A DNA stretch of 64,000 bases from Saprospiraceae bacterium (GTDB lineage: Bacteria; Bacteroidota; Bacteroidia; Chitinophagales; Saprospiraceae), in contig JAHCHX010000002.1 in assembly GCA_026129545.1 (NCBI GenBank), forward strand, positions 248,001 through 312,000, given 5' to 3'. Positions 9,204-18,104 of the stretch are shown piece by piece; the stretch's first letter is position 1, and every line of letters starts with the position of its first letter. The translations under genes and the position numbers were made by a program. The notes under the pieces are model-generated. The model saw only the letters and a program-made list of their open reading frames with translations. It was not told where the DNA came from and did not search any database.

Positions 9204-9245
9204 AAAGCGGCATCGCCTCAGTCAGAGCGATGCCGCTTTCTTTTG
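9204..9245. terminator. Bidirectional intrinsic terminator between tonB and rho
   Basis: A perfect 13-bp stem (9204-9216 with 9227-9239) is followed by a T-rich tract on the plus strand and by TTTTCATTTTT on the minus strand. It can end tonB from one side and rho from the other. Confidence 0.85.
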
Positions 9246-9249
9246 TTTG

Positions 9250-9354
9250 TATACCTCGCGCCGCCAAGTTTTGGGCATAGATGCAATCGCAATCTGCTCA
9301 AAATCAGGGGCATCAATCATGTTCATCTGACAAATCCTAGCGAATCAAGGTATA
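9250..9354 (+). repeat. 105-bp dispersed repeat, copy A
   Basis: Begins TATACCTCGCGCCGCC and ends CGAATCAAGGTATA, so the ends form TATACC/GGTATA. The core carries GCAATCTGCTCAAAATCAGG. Other copies are at 18878-18983, 27638-27742, 61685-61789 and 62938-63042. It is non-coding and lies between the tonB terminator and the rho stop codon. Confidence 0.85.
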
Positions 9355-9365
9355 TCAACCTCAAC

Positions 9366-11303
9366 TCAACGGTTCATTGATTCCAAAAACTCCTCGTTGC
9401 TGCTTGAGTGCATCATCTGTTTCTTCATAAACTCCATAGCCTCTTCTGGTTTCATGTCCGCAAGGTGATTGCGAAGGATGAACATCCGTTGCAACGTATC
9501 CTTGTCAAGCAGCAATTCTTCGCGGCGCGTGCTGGACTTGGTAAGGTCAATGCTCGGATAGAGGCGACGATTGGCCAAGTTGCGGTCGAGTTGCAGTTCC
9601 ATGTTGCCCGTACCCTTGAACTCTTCAAAGATAACTTGGTCCATTTTGGAGCCCGTGTCAATCAAGGCCGTCGCCAAAATGGTGAGCGAGCCACCATTCT
9701 CAATAGCCCGTGCGGCGCCAAAAAACTTCTTGGGTTTTTGCAAGGCAGTCGCCTCCACGCCACCTGAAAGCACCTTGCCCGATGCCGGGGCAACGGTGTT
9801 GTAAGCACGAGCCATGCGGGTGATGGAGTCGAGCAGTATGACCACATGGTGCCCACATTCCACCATGCGCTTTGATTTTTCCAGCACAATGTTGGCGAGG
9901 CGGACGTGGTTTTCGGCCAACTCGTCGAAGGTGGAGGCCACCACTTCAGCTTTCACGCTGCGACGCATATCCGTCACCTCTTCGGGGCGCTCGTCAATCA
10001 GCAAGACGATGACGTAACACTCAGGGTGATTCCTCGTGATAGCGTTGGCGATGTCTTTCAGAAGAAAAGTCTTACCCGTTTTGGGCTGTGCCACTATGAG
10101 GCCCCGCTGCCCCTTTCCAATAGGTGTGAAGAGGTCAATGATGCGGTTGCCGAAATCGCGCCCGGTGGTGCTGGTAAGCAAGTTGAATTTGGCCGTGGGA
10201 AACAAAGGCGTGAGGTAGTCGAACGGAACGCGGTCGCGCACGTCTTTGGGGTCGAGGCCATTGATTTTGCTCACTCGTAGCAAGGCAAAATACTTTTCGC
10301 CCTCTTTCGGCGGGCGGATGGCTCCCCGTACCGTGTCGCCCGTGCGCAAACCAAACAACTTGATTTGGGAAGGGGACACATAGATGTCGTCAGGGCTGGT
10401 TTGGTAATTGTAATCGGGTGAACGCAAGAAACCATATCCATCGGGCATCATCTCCAAGGTGCCTAACCCCTCTATGATGCCATCCAACTCCACATCGAAC
10501 TTTTCGCGATGTACCACTGGCGGCATCACCTCGGCGGGTTCTGGTTCGGGGCGCTGCTGAATGGTGCGTGCCTCGTTCATCTCACCGGGAGGCGTTGTTT
10601 TGCGAGCTATCACCATTTCATCCTCCTCGTCTTCCCCCACTTGTGTCACGAATTCTTCTTCCTCCATGTTGTTGAGGCGAGCGGCATCGGGGTCATACAG
10701 ATTGGGGTTGCCGGGGCGTTGTTCGCGGCCGCGGTTGTCACGATTGCGGCGGTCGTCCCAATCCCGGCGCGGGTCGGAGCGGCGTTCGGAGCGTTCTGGA
10801 AGGCGGTCTTGCCGGCTCGCACGGTCACGGTCGTCGCGGTCGCGGAATCTGTCAGAGCGGCGGTCGTCCCAATCACGACGCATATCGCGGCGCGGGTCTT
10901 GCTGTTGAGTGTTCCGACTGGGCTGGTCGCGACGGAAATCGCGGTCGCGGCGGTCGGAGCTGCGCTGTTGTTGGCGCTCGTCCGGCTTGGGCTGCTCCGG
11001 CCTCTCGATACGGCTGTCGGGCTTGGCTGTTTCGGGGGTTGGGGTTTCGGCTTTCGGTTTCGCAGTTTCGGGCGTTGGCGCTTTCACGACTTTGCGTGCC
11101 CGGCGACCTGTCTGCGGGTTTGGCTCGTCCACGACGGGCACTTCCTTTGCCTGATTGTTTTTTTCAGCGAGCGCCTGTTCGTCGAGGATTTTGTAAATGA
11201 GTTCCTGTTTGGTTAGTTTGTTGTACCCCTTGATGCTCAGTTGCTGAGCGATTTCTTTGAGTTCGGGTACCAGCTTGTCTGTCAGCTGCAAAATGTCGTA
11301 CAT
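9366..11303 (-). CDS. rho: Transcription termination factor Rho with long disordered insertion
   Basis: Hexameric RNA helicase that ends transcription. 645 residues against about 420 in E. coli. The Rho_N domain is at 1-45, the cold-shock-like RNA-binding domain at about 278-347 (GYGFLRSPDYN), and the ATPase from about 370 with P-loop AQPKTGKT (405-412) and the Walker B-type VIVLLIDERPEEV. Between the N-domain and the RNA-binding domain lie about 230 residues that are almost wholly R, D, Q, P and E, with repeated RRDWDDRR blocks. Such insertions are usual in Bacteroidota Rho and may bind RNA or promote condensates. It is transcribed alone, convergent with tonB. Confidence 0.97.
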   Translation of the reverse strand: MYDILQLTDKLVPELKEIAQQLSIKGYNKLTKQELIYKILDEQALAEKNNQAKEVPVVDEPNPQTGRRARKVVKAPTPETAKPKAETPTPETAKPDSRIERPEQPKPDERQQQRSSDRRDRDFRRDQPSRNTQQQDPRRDMRRDWDDRRSDRFRDRDDRDRASRQDRLPERSERRSDPRRDWDDRRNRDNRGREQRPGNPNLYDPDAARLNNMEEEEFVTQVGEDEEDEMVIARKTTPPGEMNEARTIQQRPEPEPAEVMPPVVHREKFDVELDGIIEGLGTLEMMPDGYGFLRSPDYNYQTSPDDIYVSPSQIKLFGLRTGDTVRGAIRPPKEGEKYFALLRVSKINGLDPKDVRDRVPFDYLTPLFPTAKFNLLTSTTGRDFGNRIIDLFTPIGKGQRGLIVAQPKTGKTFLLKDIANAITRNHPECYVIVLLIDERPEEVTDMRRSVKAEVVASTFDELAENHVRLANIVLEKSKRMVECGHHVVILLDSITRMARAYNTVAPASGKVLSGGVEATALQKPKKFFGAARAIENGGSLTILATALIDTGSKMDQVIFEEFKGTGNMELQLDRNLANRRLYPSIDLTKSSTRREELLLDKDTLQRMFILRNHLADMKPEEAMEFMKKQMMHSSSNEEFLESMNR

Positions 11304-11852
11304 GGCAGGTGTGGGTGAAAATGTTTTTTAAAAAACGACGCGGCACAACGCAACAGAGGGCGTTCGGCGAATACGCGCCGGGGTGGGAAATTGTGCGTGA
11401 ATGAAAAATTTGAATGAGTAAAACAATCTGAAAAGGCACCGACCGGAGGGACGGCTCACTATGCAAGACTTGATTTTCGGAAAGTCAGTTTGTGACCAGC
11501 GTGGTTATTTGAGTGTCGGCTCACGATTCGCTCACTATCTCCAAAAATGCCTCCAATCGGACGACTTCAAACTTTCGGAACTGTAAGGGAAACAATAGCG
11601 AAGATGGTCGGATGATTCAGACAGCGGCGAGCACCAAAACGGAACAGTACGCGGCAAAGATAAGCCTGTTTTGAAATTCAAACTATCTTGCGCCGCTTTT
11701 TTGCGCTTTTGGCGCGATTTTTTACAAAAAATAGCTGTGCTTATCGCTCACTCGCACAAACCTTTCCGGCAAAAAACAACCAGTAAACGAGGGAAGGGGA
11801 AATTTGTTGCAAAAACCCAACCTGTCACCACTACAACCCATTCCGACAAAAA
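11304..11852. other. Long intergenic region between divergent rho and serS
   Basis: 549 bp without a supported gene. It includes a 14-bp perfect palindrome (11323-11336) just upstream of the rho start codon. Rho messages often have long regulatory leaders, so a leader role is possible. No clear TAnnTTTG promoter was found for either gene. Confidence 0.4.
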
Positions 11853-13133
11853 ATGCTTCAAGTAAAAGTCATCCGCGAAGAAAAACAACGCATCGTCAAT
11901 GGCCTACGCAAACGCAACTGGTCGGCAAAACAACTCAAAGTCATTGACCACATTCTCCAAACCGACGACGAGCGCCGCGCCACCCAAAAAGAACTTGACG
12001 ACACCTTGGCCGAAAGCAATCGCTTGGCCAAACAAATCGGCGCGCTTATGGGACAAGGCAAAAAAGACGAGGCCGAAACCATGAAAGCACAAGTGGCCAC
12101 ACTCAAAACCCGCAGCAAAGAACTCGAAGAACGCATGGACAACCTCAAAAACCAACTAGATGACATGCTTTACTCCGTGCCCAACTGTCCACACAAAAGT
12201 GTGCCAAAAGGCAAAACCCCTGACGACAACAAGGTGGCCAAAGATTGGGGCAAGCCCTTCCCCACCCTCTCCCCAGAGGCGCTACCGCACTGGGATTTAG
12301 CAAAAAAATACAACTTGTTCGACCTTGAGCTGGGTGTGAAACTCACAGGGGCAGGCTTCCCTGTCTATCGCGGTAAGGGAGCCAAATTGCAAAGGGCGCT
12401 GATTCAATTTTTTCTCGATGAAGCGACCAAAGCTGGCTACGAGGAGATTCTGCCGCCCCATCTGGTCAATGAAGACACCGCGCGCGGCACTGGCCAATTG
12501 CCCGACAAAGAGGCCCAAATGTATAAATGCGACCTTGACAACCTCTACCTCATCCCCACGGCTGAAGTGCCTGTGACGAACATCCTCCGCGATGAAATCG
12601 TCGCGGTGAAAGACTTGCCGCTAAAAATGTGCGCCTATACCCCTTGCTTCCGTCGGGAGGCCGGGTCTTATGGTGCCCATGTGCGCGGGCTGAACCGCGT
12701 GCATCAATTTGACAAAGTGGAAATCGTGCAAATAGAGCATCCCGACCGTTCTTACAAGACCCTGCAAGGCATGGTGCGCCACGTCGAGAAATTGATGAAC
12801 AAACTCGAACTACCATACCGCATCCTGCTCCTCTGTGGCGGCGACATGGGCTTTGCCTCGGCCAAAACTTACGACTTTGAGGTGTGGTCGGCAGCCCAGC
12901 AACGCTGGCTTGAGGTCAGCTCTGTCTCCTGCTTCGAGACCTTCCAGAGCAATCGCATGAAACTCCGCTTCCGCGACGAAAACGGCAAAATCGAGCTGGC
13001 GCACACCCTCAACGGCTCGGCATTGGCTCTGGCACGCATCGTGGCGGCCATTCTGGAAAACAATCAAACACCGGAAGGCATCCGCATCCCAAAAGTGCTT
13101 TGGAAGTACACGGGGGTTAAGATGATTGTTTGA
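11853..13133 (+). CDS. serS: Seryl-tRNA synthetase
   Basis: Charges tRNA-Ser, and tRNA-Sec where present. 426 residues, normal length. The N-terminal coiled-coil arm (about 30-105) binds the tRNA. The class II core shows motif 2 in CFRREAGSYGAHVRGLNRVH and motif 3 in HTLNGSALALARIVAAILEN. The ATG at 11853 gives the expected start MLQVKVIRE. It is monocistronic as far as can be seen, followed by a dispersed repeat rather than another gene on the same transcript. Confidence 0.97.
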   Translation: MLQVKVIREEKQRIVNGLRKRNWSAKQLKVIDHILQTDDERRATQKELDDTLAESNRLAKQIGALMGQGKKDEAETMKAQVATLKTRSKELEERMDNLKNQLDDMLYSVPNCPHKSVPKGKTPDDNKVAKDWGKPFPTLSPEALPHWDLAKKYNLFDLELGVKLTGAGFPVYRGKGAKLQRALIQFFLDEATKAGYEEILPPHLVNEDTARGTGQLPDKEAQMYKCDLDNLYLIPTAEVPVTNILRDEIVAVKDLPLKMCAYTPCFRREAGSYGAHVRGLNRVHQFDKVEIVQIEHPDRSYKTLQGMVRHVEKLMNKLELPYRILLLCGGDMGFASAKTYDFEVWSAAQQRWLEVSSVSCFETFQSNRMKLRFRDENGKIELAHTLNGSALALARIVAAILENNQTPEGIRIPKVLWKYTGVKMIV

Positions 13134-13372
13134 AGATTTGAGGGTTTGAGGTAATACAGAAAAACCGAGAGATTTCAGGGGAATTTCGGAAAATCAGGAA
13201 ATCTTCAGAAAATCATGTCAAACCTTCCTGTATGTTTTTTTACACGGCAAACACTGCACTCAAAGGAGCGCAAGTTATTGAAGACCAAAACGCTGTGCCT
13301 CCGTGTCTCTGTGTTTTCTCGTTGCCGTGACACAGTTTTGCGAACACGCTCTCAAACCCTCAAACCAGCCCC
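13134..13372 (-). repeat. Long dispersed repeat family 2, copy 1 (inverted)
   Basis: Contains the shared blocks TGTGCCTCCGTGTCTCTGTG, GCCGTGACACAGTTTTGCGA and a block around ACACGGCAAACACTGCACTC. The same blocks occur in reverse complement at 21761-21991 and, more diverged, at 57063-57228. The short frames here are open by chance. It lies downstream of serS. Confidence 0.75.
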
Positions 13373-13438
13373 CCCCAAACCTTCAAACCCTCAAACTTTT
13401 TCCCTCCAAATCGGTTTTGATGAAACTTGCCGCAAATG

Positions 13439-13470
13439 ATTGCTCGTTCGTCGAACAATCGTTATTTTTG
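13439..13470 (+). promoter_or_regulatory. Candidate promoter of the zinc metallopeptidase gene
   Basis: ATTG (13439-13442), a 20-bp gap, then TATTTTTG (13463-13470) matching TAnnTTTG. Initiation near 13476 would leave a 45-nt leader before the ATG at 13521. Confidence 0.5.
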
Positions 13471-13520
13471 GGCGTTCAAAACGTTTAAAACCAAAATCGT
13501 TCACACAAAACCTCTCAGTT

Positions 13521-14201
13521 ATGTTGATTCTCATAAGCATCGTTTTCATGGTCATCGGCTTCATCATTAGCGGTGTCCTGAAAAGCAAGTTCAAAAAATA
13601 CAGCCAAGTGCCGCTTTCCAACGGCATGAGTGGTGCTCAAGTAGCGCAGGCCATGCTCAACCATTACGGCATCATGGACGTAAAAATCACCCATGTCGAA
13701 GGCCAGTTGACCGACCACTACAACCCTCAAAATAAGACCGTCAACCTCAGCGAAGATGTCTATCACGGTCGCTCGGTGGCTGCCGCAGCCGTAGCCGCGC
13801 ACGAATGTGGCCACGCGGTGCAACACGCCACTGCTTACAGTTTCCTTCAAATGCGCTCCTCATTGGTGCCAGTGGTCAATATCGCCGCCAGTTTGCAGCA
13901 ATACCTTTTCTTGCTCGGTTTTGCGGGGTTGGGCATTTTCCACAGCCCCATCCTGCTGATGATAGCCATCGCGGCTTTCGGCATCACGACGCTGTTTAGC
14001 CTCATCACCTTGCCAGTGGAGTTCGATGCCAGCAATCGGGCACTGACATGGCTCGACCAAACCGGCTTTGCACGCGGTCAGGAGTACGCGGGCGCGAAAG
14101 ACGCGCTCACTTGGGCCGCCTTGACCTATGTATCCGCTGCTTTGGCCGCCTTGGTGCAATTGCTTTACTTGCTCTGGATGCTGTTTGGCAGCAGGGATTA
14201 A
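13521..14201 (+). CDS. Membrane zinc metallopeptidase (YugP / Zn_peptidase_2 family)
   Basis: 226 residues with the ATG at 13521; the frame upstream to 13440 overlaps the promoter and is not used. Helix 1 (about 2-20) anchors the protein, and the zinc site HECGH (94-98) in AAAVAAHECGHAVQHA is followed by two or three further helices (about 118-160 and 195-220). The family has this build and about this length. Its physiological substrate is not established. A strong terminator follows within 30 nt, so the gene is a single unit. Confidence 0.88.
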   Translation: MLILISIVFMVIGFIISGVLKSKFKKYSQVPLSNGMSGAQVAQAMLNHYGIMDVKITHVEGQLTDHYNPQNKTVNLSEDVYHGRSVAAAAVAAHECGHAVQHATAYSFLQMRSSLVPVVNIAASLQQYLFLLGFAGLGIFHSPILLMIAIAAFGITTLFSLITLPVEFDASNRALTWLDQTGFARGQEYAGAKDALTWAALTYVSAALAALVQLLYLLWMLFGSRD

Positions 14202-14230
14202 AGCACAACCATCTATCAAATATGTCCAAA

Positions 14231-14268
14231 ATGGCTTGCCGCACGGAGCGGCAAGCCATTTTTTTTTG
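14231..14268 (+). terminator. Intrinsic terminator after the metallopeptidase gene
   Basis: Perfect 12-bp stem ATGGCTTGCCGC (14231-14242) with 14248-14259, a 5-nt loop and a run of T residues. Confidence 0.9.
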
Positions 14269-14434
14269 CCTGCGACTGACTGTGACTCGGCGGAAATCGG
14301 TGCATGATGACTTTCCCATGTGAGGTGACTTATCCAGCAGGGTAGCGCCGAAAGTTTTGCCTTTCATTTTGTACTCCAATCGTTGCCCCTCTTCTTTTGA
14401 GGAACTTTCATGACGTTCAAAATCAAACATGGGG

Positions 14435-14568
14435 CATCCCGAATTTTTGCCCCAGCGGGGCGGAATATGGGCAAAAACCTCCTTCATATTCAGCCCCGTT
14501 GGGGCAATTGGAAGACTTGATTTTTAGCAAAATAGTGAGCCAAAATCTGTTTTTCAAAATTCGGGATG
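14435..14568. repeat. Nested imperfect palindrome
   Basis: The outer arms 14435-14447 and 14556-14568 pair over 13 bp. Inner arms 14449-14469 and 14485-14505 pair over 21 bp with two mismatches and contain GCCCCAGCGGGGC. It lies between two terminators in a region with no gene, so it is more likely a mobile repeat relic than an operon signal. Confidence 0.6.
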
Positions 14569-14591
14569 ACTCATGTTTGCTCAAAATCAAC

Positions 14592-14618
14592 AAAAAGGCG
14601 ACCTGTCACCAGGTCGCC
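14592..14618 (-). terminator. Intrinsic terminator of katG
   Basis: On the minus strand a 9-bp stem (14610-14618 with 14597-14605) around a 4-nt loop is followed by five T residues. It sits about 30 nt after the katG stop codon. Confidence 0.85.
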
Positions 14619-14649
14619 CTATCATTAAAAACCATCCCCTTTTCAAAAA

Positions 14650-16857
14650 TCAATGCAAATCGAAGCGGTCAAGGTTCATCACCTTATTCCAAGCCGCCAC
14701 GAAGTCCTTGACGAATTTTTCGCCGGCATCAGCACTTGCGTACACCTCGGCCAACGCCCTCAGCTCCGAGTTTGACCCAAAAATCAGGTCCACCCGCGTG
14801 GCTTTCCACTTGGTGTTGCCCGTTTTGCGGTCGCGCCCTTCGTAATGGTACTTGCCTTCATCGGTGGCTTGCCACACCGTGCCCATATCAAGCAAGTTGA
14901 CAAAGAAATCGTTGGTCAAAGCCTCTGGGCGATGCGTGAGCACGCCGTTTTCGCTGTTGTTGTAATTTGTTTTCAGCACGCGCAGGCCGCCGACGAGCAC
15001 CGTCATTTCAGGTGCCGTCAGGGTGAGCAGTTGCGCCCTGTCCACGAGCAGATGTTCAGCTGGCACCGCCGTTCTTCCTTTCAGGTAGTTGCGGAAACCA
15101 TCGGCATACGGCTCCATGACGGAGAACGATTCCACATCGGTCTGTTCCTGCGAAGCATCCATGCGCCCGGGCGCAAAGGGCACTTTGATGTCGTGGCCTG
15201 CGCTTTTTGCTGCTTTTTCGATAGCGGCGCAGCCTGCGAGCACGATGAGGTCGGCCAACGAAATCTTTTTGCCACCTGTTTGTGCGGCGTTGAAATCTTG
15301 CTGGATTTTTCCGAGTGCGTCGAGTACTTTCGACAGTTGAGTTGGGTTGTTGACCGCCCAGTAGCGTTGCGGTGCCAAGCGGATTCTGGCACCATTGGCG
15401 CCACCCCGTTTGTCGGAGTCGCGGTAGGTAGAGGCCGATGCCCAAGCGGTGGAGACCAGTTCAGCGACCGACAGCCCCGAAGCCAACACCCTTTGTTTGA
15501 GGGCATCAATGTCCGCCGCATCCACCAATTTGTGGTCAAGCGCAGGGATGGGGTCTTGCCAAATCAGGTTTTCTTTGGGCACTTCTTTGCCGATGTAACG
15601 GGCGATTGGCCCCATGTCGCGGTGGGTCAGTTTGAACCAAGCCCTTGCGAAAGCATCGGCGAACTCGTCGGGATGCTCGTAAAAGCGCCTCGAAATTTTT
15701 TCATAGATAGGGTCAAAGCGCAGCGAGAGGTCGGTGGTGAGCATGGTAGGCCGGTGCATTTTTGAGGGGATGTGCGCATCGGGAATCACCTCATCGGCAT
15801 TTTTGGCCACCCAATGATAGGCACCTGCGGGACCTTTGGTCAGCTCCCATTCGTACTCGAACAGATGGCGGAAAAAGTCGTGGCTCCAGCGCTGCGGGGT
15901 CTTCGTCCATGTCACCTCAGGGCCGCCCGTGATGGTGTCGGCACCTTTCCCTGAGCCATATTTGCTTGTCCAGCCCAATCCTTGTTCTTCGATGGTGGCG
16001 GCTTCTGGCTCCGGGCCGACGAGACTTGGGTCGCCCGCGCCGTGCGATTTGCCGAAGGTGTGGCCACCAGCGATGAGCGCCACCGTCTCCTCGTCGTTCA
16101 TGGCCATGCGACCAAAAGTCTCCCGGATATCCCTTGCCGCTGCGATGGGGTCGGGATTGCCGCCGGGGCCTTCGGGGTTGACGTAGATAAGCCCCATTTG
16201 CACCGCTGCGAGCGGGTTTTCGAGGTCGCGCTCGCCAGAGTAGCGATTTTTGTCGCCCAACCATTCGTTTTCAGCGCCCCAGTAAATGCTCTCATCAGGC
16301 TCCCACACGTCTTCGCGGCCTCCAGAAAAGCCGAAAGTTTTGAAGCCCATAGACTCCAAGGCCACATTGCCTGCCAGAATCATGAGGTCGGCCCAAGAGA
16401 TTTTGCTGCCGTATTTTTGTTTGATAGGCCAAAGCAGGCGTCTTGCTTTGTCGAGGTTGGCGTTGTCGGGCCAGCTGTTGAGCGGAGCAAAGCGTTGAAG
16501 TCCCTTGCCCGCGCCTCCGCGCCCGTCGGCGGTACGGTAGGTGCCGGCAGCGTGCCAAGCCATGCGGATGAACAGGGGGCCGTAGTGACCGAAATCGGCT
16601 GGCCACCAATCCTGCGAGTCAGTCATGAGCGCGTGCAGGTCTTTTTTCAATGCTTCGTAGTCCAGCGACTTGAACGACTCACGGTAGTTGAAATCCTTGT
16701 CCATTGGGTCGGATAGGGATGAATTTTGCCGGAGGATGTTCAGATTCAAGCGATTGGGCCACCAATCACGGTTGTGTGTGCCTATGGATGCCTTTCCATT
16801 TTTGGAAGAAACGCCAGTGAAAGGGCATTTTGCAGCATCGTTTGTGGTGTTCGACAT
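14650..16857 (-). CDS. katG: Catalase-peroxidase KatG
   Basis: Haem enzyme that destroys hydrogen peroxide and also has peroxidase activity. 735 residues from the ATG at 16857, the normal two-domain length. The distal site is Arg98, Trp101 and His102 in FIRMAWHAAGTYR. The Tyr of IYVNPEGPGG and the Met of FGRMAMND complete the Met-Tyr-Trp adduct expected in the family, and the proximal histidine lies in IAGGHTFGKSHGA. It is divergent from oxyR with a 161-bp shared control region holding an OxyR-type half-site, so peroxide induction is very likely. Its own terminator follows. Confidence 0.98.
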   Translation of the reverse strand: MSNTTNDAAKCPFTGVSSKNGKASIGTHNRDWWPNRLNLNILRQNSSLSDPMDKDFNYRESFKSLDYEALKKDLHALMTDSQDWWPADFGHYGPLFIRMAWHAAGTYRTADGRGGAGKGLQRFAPLNSWPDNANLDKARRLLWPIKQKYGSKISWADLMILAGNVALESMGFKTFGFSGGREDVWEPDESIYWGAENEWLGDKNRYSGERDLENPLAAVQMGLIYVNPEGPGGNPDPIAAARDIRETFGRMAMNDEETVALIAGGHTFGKSHGAGDPSLVGPEPEAATIEEQGLGWTSKYGSGKGADTITGGPEVTWTKTPQRWSHDFFRHLFEYEWELTKGPAGAYHWVAKNADEVIPDAHIPSKMHRPTMLTTDLSLRFDPIYEKISRRFYEHPDEFADAFARAWFKLTHRDMGPIARYIGKEVPKENLIWQDPIPALDHKLVDAADIDALKQRVLASGLSVAELVSTAWASASTYRDSDKRGGANGARIRLAPQRYWAVNNPTQLSKVLDALGKIQQDFNAAQTGGKKISLADLIVLAGCAAIEKAAKSAGHDIKVPFAPGRMDASQEQTDVESFSVMEPYADGFRNYLKGRTAVPAEHLLVDRAQLLTLTAPEMTVLVGGLRVLKTNYNNSENGVLTHRPEALTNDFFVNLLDMGTVWQATDEGKYHYEGRDRKTGNTKWKATRVDLIFGSNSELRALAEVYASADAGEKFVKDFVAAWNKVMNLDRFDLH

Positions 16858-16887
16858 ATCGTAAAGCTTTAGTTTTATTTTATGACC

Positions 16888-16919
16888 CAAAGGTACAAGG
16901 CCGAGGCGAAGCATAAAAA
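16888..16919 (-). promoter_or_regulatory. Candidate katG promoter
   Basis: Minus-strand TACCTTTG (16888-16895) fits TAnnTTTG; a TTTT (16916-16919) stands 20 bp upstream where TTTG is expected. Initiation near 16881 would leave about 24 nt to the start codon. The weak upstream half fits an activator-dependent promoter. Confidence 0.5.
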
Positions 16920-16928
16920 CTGATATTC

Positions 16929-16959
16929 TTTATGCCTCCATAGCCTTTGCCTATATTTG
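16929..16959 (+). promoter_or_regulatory. Candidate oxyR promoter
   Basis: TTTA (16929-16932), a 19-bp gap, and TATATTTG (16952-16959), a full match to TAnnTTTG. The downstream element overlaps the right half of the OxyR-type site, which would allow autorepression. Confidence 0.5.
16940..16954. promoter_or_regulatory. OxyR-type half-operator between katG and oxyR
   Basis: ATAG-N7-CTAT (16940-16954) matches one dimer site of the classical OxyR box. It lies about 60-73 bp upstream of the predicted katG start point, a usual activating position, and overlaps the oxyR promoter. The second half-site is not clear. Confidence 0.5.
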
Positions 16960-17018
16960 CCGCTCTCGGACTTTTAATAGCGCAAAGCCAGACCGATTGA
17001 CAGCAACCCTTGTTAAAC

Positions 17019-17963
17019 ATGAATTTGCAACAAATGCACTACATCGTGGCGGTTGACACTTACCGCCACTTCGTGAAGGCCGCCCAAAGCTGCCACGTCA
17101 CGCAAGCCTCTTTAAGCATGATGGTTCAAAAACTCGAAGAGGAGTTGGGTGTCAAGATATTTGACCGAAGCAGGCACCCCGTCGCGCCGACACCCGTCGG
17201 CCAAAAAATCATCGAGCAGGCAAGAATCGTCGTGAGAGAGGCCGCCAAACTCAAAGAGATTGTGGAAGACGAAACCTTGCCCATTAGCGGCACTTTGAGG
17301 GTTGGCATCATCCCTACCCTCGCGCCGTACCTCATTCCTTTGTTTTTGCAAAAATTTTTGAGCAAATATCCAAAAGTAAAACTGCAAATCAACGAGCTCA
17401 CCACCAAAGAAATCGTCGAAAGAATCAAACTAACCCAACTGGACGCGGGCATTTTGGCCGTCCCGCTTAACGACCCCAACTTGGTCGAGGAAACCCTTTT
17501 TGAGGAAGAATTTGTGGTTTATTGCTCAAAACTGGACACCCAATTGCAAAAGAAATACCTGCTGCCCGACGAGCTCGACATCAGCCGACTTTGGCTGCTC
17601 GACGAGGGGCATTGTATGCGCAATCAGGTCATCAACCTCTGCGCCCTCAAACTCAGCGAGCGGAGCATACACCAGTTCGACCTCTCGGCGGCCAGCATCG
17701 AGACCCTGAAAAAAGTGGTTGATATGTACGAGGGCATCACGGTGTTGCCTTATTTGGCCATGCACGACCTAACGCCGTCGCAGAAAAACAACATCCGTTT
17801 TTTCAAAGAACCAGCCCCCGCCCGAAAAATCGGCTTGATAAGCTTTCGCTATTTTGTGAAAGAAAAAATGCTCAACGCGCTCAGAGACGAGATACAGGGC
17901 TGCATCCCGACAGAAATGCACTCGCATAAAAAAAAGCAGATTCTGGAAATATACGGCATCTGA
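17019..17963 (+). CDS. oxyR: Peroxide-sensing LysR-family regulator OxyR
   Basis: Tetrameric regulator that switches on peroxide defence when two cysteines form a disulfide. With the ATG at 17019 the product has 314 residues: a winged helix-turn-helix at 1-60 and a substrate-binding-like regulatory domain from about 90. The redox pair falls at Cys199 and Cys208 in LLDEGHCMRNQVINLC, the same numbering as E. coli OxyR, with the Arg and Gln between them also kept. A TTG at 17010 would add three residues. The divergent katG and the shared half-site support the identification. Confidence 0.95.
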   Translation: MNLQQMHYIVAVDTYRHFVKAAQSCHVTQASLSMMVQKLEEELGVKIFDRSRHPVAPTPVGQKIIEQARIVVREAAKLKEIVEDETLPISGTLRVGIIPTLAPYLIPLFLQKFLSKYPKVKLQINELTTKEIVERIKLTQLDAGILAVPLNDPNLVEETLFEEEFVVYCSKLDTQLQKKYLLPDELDISRLWLLDEGHCMRNQVINLCALKLSERSIHQFDLSAASIETLKKVVDMYEGITVLPYLAMHDLTPSQKNNIRFFKEPAPARKIGLISFRYFVKEKMLNALRDEIQGCIPTEMHSHKKKQILEIYGI

Positions 17964-18104
17964 TACAATCGGCACAGTAAGCACGCCGGCGCGCACACAA
18001 GACAAACAAACTCGCCGGAGCAAACACCCTCAATTGCAAACACACCACGCATCCACCACGCTCGCCGCCGCGCTTGGCCGAGCGGGCAATCGCGCCCCCC
18101 ATGC

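Noticed and set aside
14845..16716. Plus-strand frames of 244-306 residues opposite katG
   Set aside because: Antisense of an unmistakable catalase-peroxidase; composition is typical of shadow frames.
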